This document shows positions 27,881 to 29,839 of a stretch of 29,839 nucleotides of DNA, one piece after another. Position 1 is the stretch's first letter, and the number at the start of each line of letters is the position of its first letter. A program made the translations under genes and the position numbers. The notes beneath the pieces are model-generated. The model was not told the DNA's origin. It was given only the letters and a program-made list of their open reading frames with translations, and did no database searches. This DNA comes from a virus. The DNA is taken from IMG/VR virus record IMGVR_UViG_3300050821_002185, positions 1-29,839 of that record; one strand, given 5' to 3'.

Positions 27881-27909
27881 AGAATACATGTACAAAGGCG
27901 ACGTGTCAA
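27881..27909 (-). promoter_or_regulatory. Promoter of tRNA-like/Mom gene with palindrome
   Basis: Minus-strand TTGACA (27909-27904), 17 bp, TATTCT (27886-27881); start is predicted at about 27874, the first base of the tRNA-like sequence. The spacer/-10 form TTTGTAC-AT-GTATTCT. An inverted repeat GTGTC...GACAC (27903-27926) covers the -35 box. Confidence 0.75.
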
Positions 27910-27941
27910 GAGAAATCTTGAGACACAGGCAAAAATAAAGC

Positions 27942-27970
27942 TTGACAAGACTTGCGCCGTGTGTCAGAAT
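27942..27970 (+). promoter_or_regulatory. Divergent rightward promoter
   Basis: TTGACA (27942-27947), 17 bp, CAGAAT (27965-27970) with an extended -10 TGT before it. It would start the rightward transcript of the sigma-like gene. Confidence 0.55.
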
Positions 27971-28010
27971 GATACTGTGGTGTGTTAAAAGCCGCAGAAA
28001 GTGAGAGATA

Positions 28011-28415
28011 GTGATCGAGAAAGAGCAGCAATTATTGTGGTTGGAAGAAATTTATCCGAGTTTAGAGAAGATCGCGCAAGCAATTATAGTGGATAGTAGG
28101 ACTGCCGCCGAAGATGTTACTAGTAATGCGGTCGCTAAAGTGCTGATTCAAATAGAGAAAGGTAAGACATTTGAAAGCAAAGGCAAGTTTTTTGCGTATG
28201 TTAAGCTGGCAGTTCGGCGTTGTTCGAGTGAATATTATACAAAGTACAAAGGAGATGTCGTGAGAGATGTCGCTAAGTCTAATCTTATCAAAGAGATGCG
28301 CCCGAGTATACGGCGCACTCCGGTGTATAATATTGATGTTGATGCGGATGATTTTAACCCTTTCGAACGCTATGAAGACGCCGATTTTGAAGTAGCCGAA
28401 AATAAATGTGATTAA
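28011..28415 (+). CDS. Sigma-70 region-2-like protein
   Basis: The 134-residue protein (GTG start, GTGAGAG upstream) resembles region 2 of ECF-type sigma factors: YPSLEKIAQAIIVDSRTAAEDVTSNAVAKVLIQIEKG (about 15-51), FESKGKFFAYVKLAVRRCSSEYY (about 54-76), which match the D-A-E-D...F...F..W/Y..I/V-A-R-N pattern. No region-4 helix-turn-helix follows; the C-terminus is acidic. It heads the rightward arm, so a role in switching transcription to that arm is a fair inference. Similarity is moderate. Confidence 0.6.
   Translation: MIEKEQQLLWLEEIYPSLEKIAQAIIVDSRTAAEDVTSNAVAKVLIQIEKGKTFESKGKFFAYVKLAVRRCSSEYYTKYKGDVVRDVAKSNLIKEMRPSIRRTPVYNIDVDADDFNPFERYEDADFEVAENKCD
28234..28250. promoter_or_regulatory. 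Dispersed palindrome in rightward gene
   Basis: ATTATAC-AAA-GTACAAA, both arms consensus, inside the sigma-like gene. Confidence 0.5.
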
Positions 28416-28548
28416 ATTGATCGATTTTACCGCCTAGCTTAGTTATAGGTAGTAGAGGAGCACGGAAACACAGTTTTTGGTCCGACCGTACCTTTTGAGT
28501 CCTGAGTGACCAAGAATTAAGCAAAAACGGTCAAATCTTCACGACAAA

Positions 28549-28594
28549 CAGCCCGGACCTCCTCCTTAGTGTACACAGTATACTAACCGGGCTG
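28549..28594 (+). promoter_or_regulatory. Operator dyad inside a hairpin loop
   Basis: An 8-bp stem CAGCCCGG / CCGGGCTG (28549-28556, 28587-28594) holds the best long copy of the palindrome: TTAGTGTAC-ACA-GTATACTAA (28566-28586), arms matching at eight of nine bases. The minus strand also shows AAGGAGGAGG. The 28416-28652 gap is otherwise gene-free. Confidence 0.6.
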
Positions 28595-28600
28595 ATATTA

Positions 28601-28639
28601 AGCCAGCGTTTAAGAGATATCATCTCCGCTGGCTTTTTT
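28601..28639 (+). terminator. Rho-independent terminator before rightward operon
   Basis: AGCCAGCG (28601-28608) pairs with CGCTGGCT (28627-28634), with an inner GAGAT/ATCTC stem, and is followed by a run of six T. It lies between the sigma-like gene and the next operon, so that operon needs its own promoter or antitermination. Confidence 0.8.
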
Positions 28640-28652
28640 CTTATGGAGGATC

Positions 28653-28952
28653 ATGTCTGATATCAAAACGCCGAAACCGCGCCCGCCGATTCGATGGGGT
28701 CATATTGAAACTGAATTAGCTCCGGTCGCGCCCGCAGAACCGATTGCAATGAGTGAAATTTCGCGCAATCTTCTTGCAGTCGTGGGAAATAAACACAACG
28801 ATCCGATTGCAGTCGAACGCGCAAAGAAACAACTAGAAAACTTTCGGGGTGATCCGGCAGTCGATAATTATTTTGCGCGAGTGAAATATTTGCGCGAACA
28901 AGAGATTCTGAAACAAAAGATTAAGACATTAGCGCAGCGGCCAATAAAATAA
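28653..28952 (+). CDS. Hypothetical protein (99 aa)
   Basis: ATG 28653 follows GGAGGA. The product has a Pro-rich start (TPKPRPPIRWGHIETELAPV), a middle helix (SEISRNLLAVVG) and a charged helical end (YFARVKYLREQEILKQKIKTL). It could be a small DNA-packaging or structural accessory, but nothing in it decides. It is the first gene after the terminator. Confidence 0.65.
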   Translation: MSDIKTPKPRPPIRWGHIETELAPVAPAEPIAMSEISRNLLAVVGNKHNDPIAVERAKKQLENFRGDPAVDNYFARVKYLREQEILKQKIKTLAQRPIK

Positions 28953-28968
28953 ATTGATAGGAGGAGAA

Positions 28969-29235
28969 ATGGACAGTCAAGAGCAGTCTTGGGAAAAACC
29001 AATAGGCGGAACTGTTACATTAGAAGAGATTCGTAAACCGGAAGAGGCGTTAAGTCGCGCCGTACTTGAGGCGACCATAAACGCTGCGACGAAAGATGAT
29101 CTTACAGATTTGAAGAATCAGTGTAATTCATCGTTTTTCGAGGTTGCAAACATGTTCCTCGAACTGCAATCAGGGCTTCAGCAATTAAACGAGCGCATCG
29201 ATCTTTATAACAAGAAATCGAGTCATAAGATATAA
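28969..29235 (+). CDS. Hypothetical protein (88 aa)
   Basis: ATG 28969 (MDSQEQSWEKPIGGTVTLEE) lies just after AGGAGGAGAA. The protein is acidic and then helical, with a coiled-coil-like C-terminus (MFLELQSGLQQLNERIDLYN). No family recognised. Its stop lies two bases before the glycosyltransferase start. Confidence 0.65.
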   Translation: MDSQEQSWEKPIGGTVTLEEIRKPEEALSRAVLEATINAATKDDLTDLKNQCNSSFFEVANMFLELQSGLQQLNERIDLYNKKSSHKI

Positions 29236-29237
29236 TC

Positions 29238-29839
29238 ATGGCAAACTGTGAGGAGTGCGGAGCGCCGCATATATTGCGCAATACATCGGGCGCAACTTGG
29301 AAAAACAATTGCTTGTGCCCCGATCTTTCAACACACGTTCCGAGAACTCGGGCGACGATAATCGTCCCGTCAAAACACAACGACATTTTTGAAGCTTGCA
29401 AGAATAGTATTGATAAGTACGCGCCGAAAGAAAAAAAGATTTTGGTGAGAGACGGCAATGCTATACCATCGCCCGACCAATGGATTACGGTTCAAGGTCC
29501 GGCTAGTCCGTTCGTATATAGCAGAAACATCAATCTGGGAATCAAACAATCTACAGGTGATGTTCTGCTTACGAATGATGATGTTAGATTCACTCATCCA
29601 TACACGCTTGAGATAATGCAGAATATAATGGAGAAAAACCCCGACGTGGGAATTCTCTCACCTGTAGTCATTGGCGACATCGGGGAATTCTGGCAGTCCC
29701 ACGCGACTAAGTCTTTACATTACACTCAAATTCGTCTCTGCTTTGTTTGTGTACTTATAAAAAAAGAAGTACTGGATAAAGTCGGCCTTCTTGATGAACG
29801 CTTTACAGGGTACGGATATGATGATTGCGATTACTCACG
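29238..29839 (+). CDS. Family 2 glycosyltransferase, 3' end beyond window
   Basis: The visible 200 residues begin with a small Cys region (MANCEECGAP...CLCPD) and then a GT-A fold: TRATIIVPSKHNDIFEACKNSI (about 43-64), SRNINLGIKQSTGDVLLTNDDV (about 95-116, with the metal-binding N-D-D), GILSPVVIGD and KVGLLDERFTGYGYDDCDYS. These are family 2 glycosyltransferase hallmarks. It could decorate virion proteins, the cell surface or modified DNA bases. There is no ribosome site; coupling to the gene two bases upstream is likely. Confidence 0.85.
   Translation, partial: MANCEECGAPHILRNTSGATWKNNCLCPDLSTHVPRTRATIIVPSKHNDIFEACKNSIDKYAPKEKKILVRDGNAIPSPDQWITVQGPASPFVYSRNINLGIKQSTGDVLLTNDDVRFTHPYTLEIMQNIMEKNPDVGILSPVVIGDIGEFWQSHATKSLHYTQIRLCFVCVLIKKEVLDKVGLLDERFTGYGYDDCDYS

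Noticed and set aside
1-29839. CRISPR arrays, insertion sequences, rRNA genes, self-splicing introns
   Set aside because: I found no regularly spaced repeats, transposase genes, rRNA-like segments or intron cores; the endonuclease genes are free-standing.

Overview
The window reads as part of a tailed-phage (or prophage) genome infecting an unidentified bacterium. Genes are densely packed, mostly joined by ATGA/TAATG stop-start overlaps, and usually start with a Shine-Dalgarno site (GGAGG, AGGAG). There are many small ORFans, five homing-type endonuclease genes and a full phage replication set: family A DNA polymerase, archaeo-eukaryotic-type primase, putative clamp-like protein, PD-(D/E)XK nuclease, Holliday-type endonuclease, MazG and RNA ligase. 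A tyrosine recombinase and a tRNA 3' half suggest a temperate ancestry. Promoters look sigma-70-like (TTGACA, 16-18 bp, TATAAT). I cannot name the host.

Layout. From 1 to about 27.9 kb nearly everything is on the minus strand, i.e. leftward early/middle transcription. 1-6.7 kb: RNA ligase, nucleases, MazG, phosphoesterase, clamp-like protein. 6.7-7.4 kb: a decayed deaminase gene and non-coding DNA. 7.4-13.5 kb: a module with a circularly permuted AAA+ ATPase and DUF1257-, DUF2997- and DUF3150-like proteins, interrupted by two HNH genes. 13.5-17.5 kb: small genes, a GIY-YIG gene and the recombinase. 17.6-18.1 kb: a plus-strand GIY-YIG gene followed by a structured GC-rich spacer. 18.6-22.7 kb: zinc-ribbon proteins, GNAT acetyltransferase, second phosphoesterase, membrane protein, tRNA 3' half and an exported protein. 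22.7-27.0 kb: polymerase, primase and a probable ssDNA-binding protein. 27.2-27.9 kb: a Mom-like DNA-modification gene whose 5' end is a recycled tRNA-Gly. At about 27.9 kb transcription diverges. The rightward arm starts with a sigma-region-2-like protein, then an operator-bearing hairpin and a terminator, two small proteins and a glycosyltransferase cut by the window end.

Regulation. A palindrome, ATTATAC-N2/3-GTACAAA, overlaps or touches most strong promoters, where its TATAAT half doubles as the -10 box. It also recurs inside more than ten genes without a -35 box. This looks like a dispersed operator ('stoperator') network. Several operons begin with TATAAT-N6-ATG, which predicts leaderless mRNAs. 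Three promoters share an extra element just upstream of -35.

Most interesting: the tRNA-derived translation start of the Mom-like gene, the dispersed operator network, the permuted AAA+ ATPase module, an SSB-tail mimic on a coiled-coil protein, and a probable AUU start codon in the DUF1257 gene.
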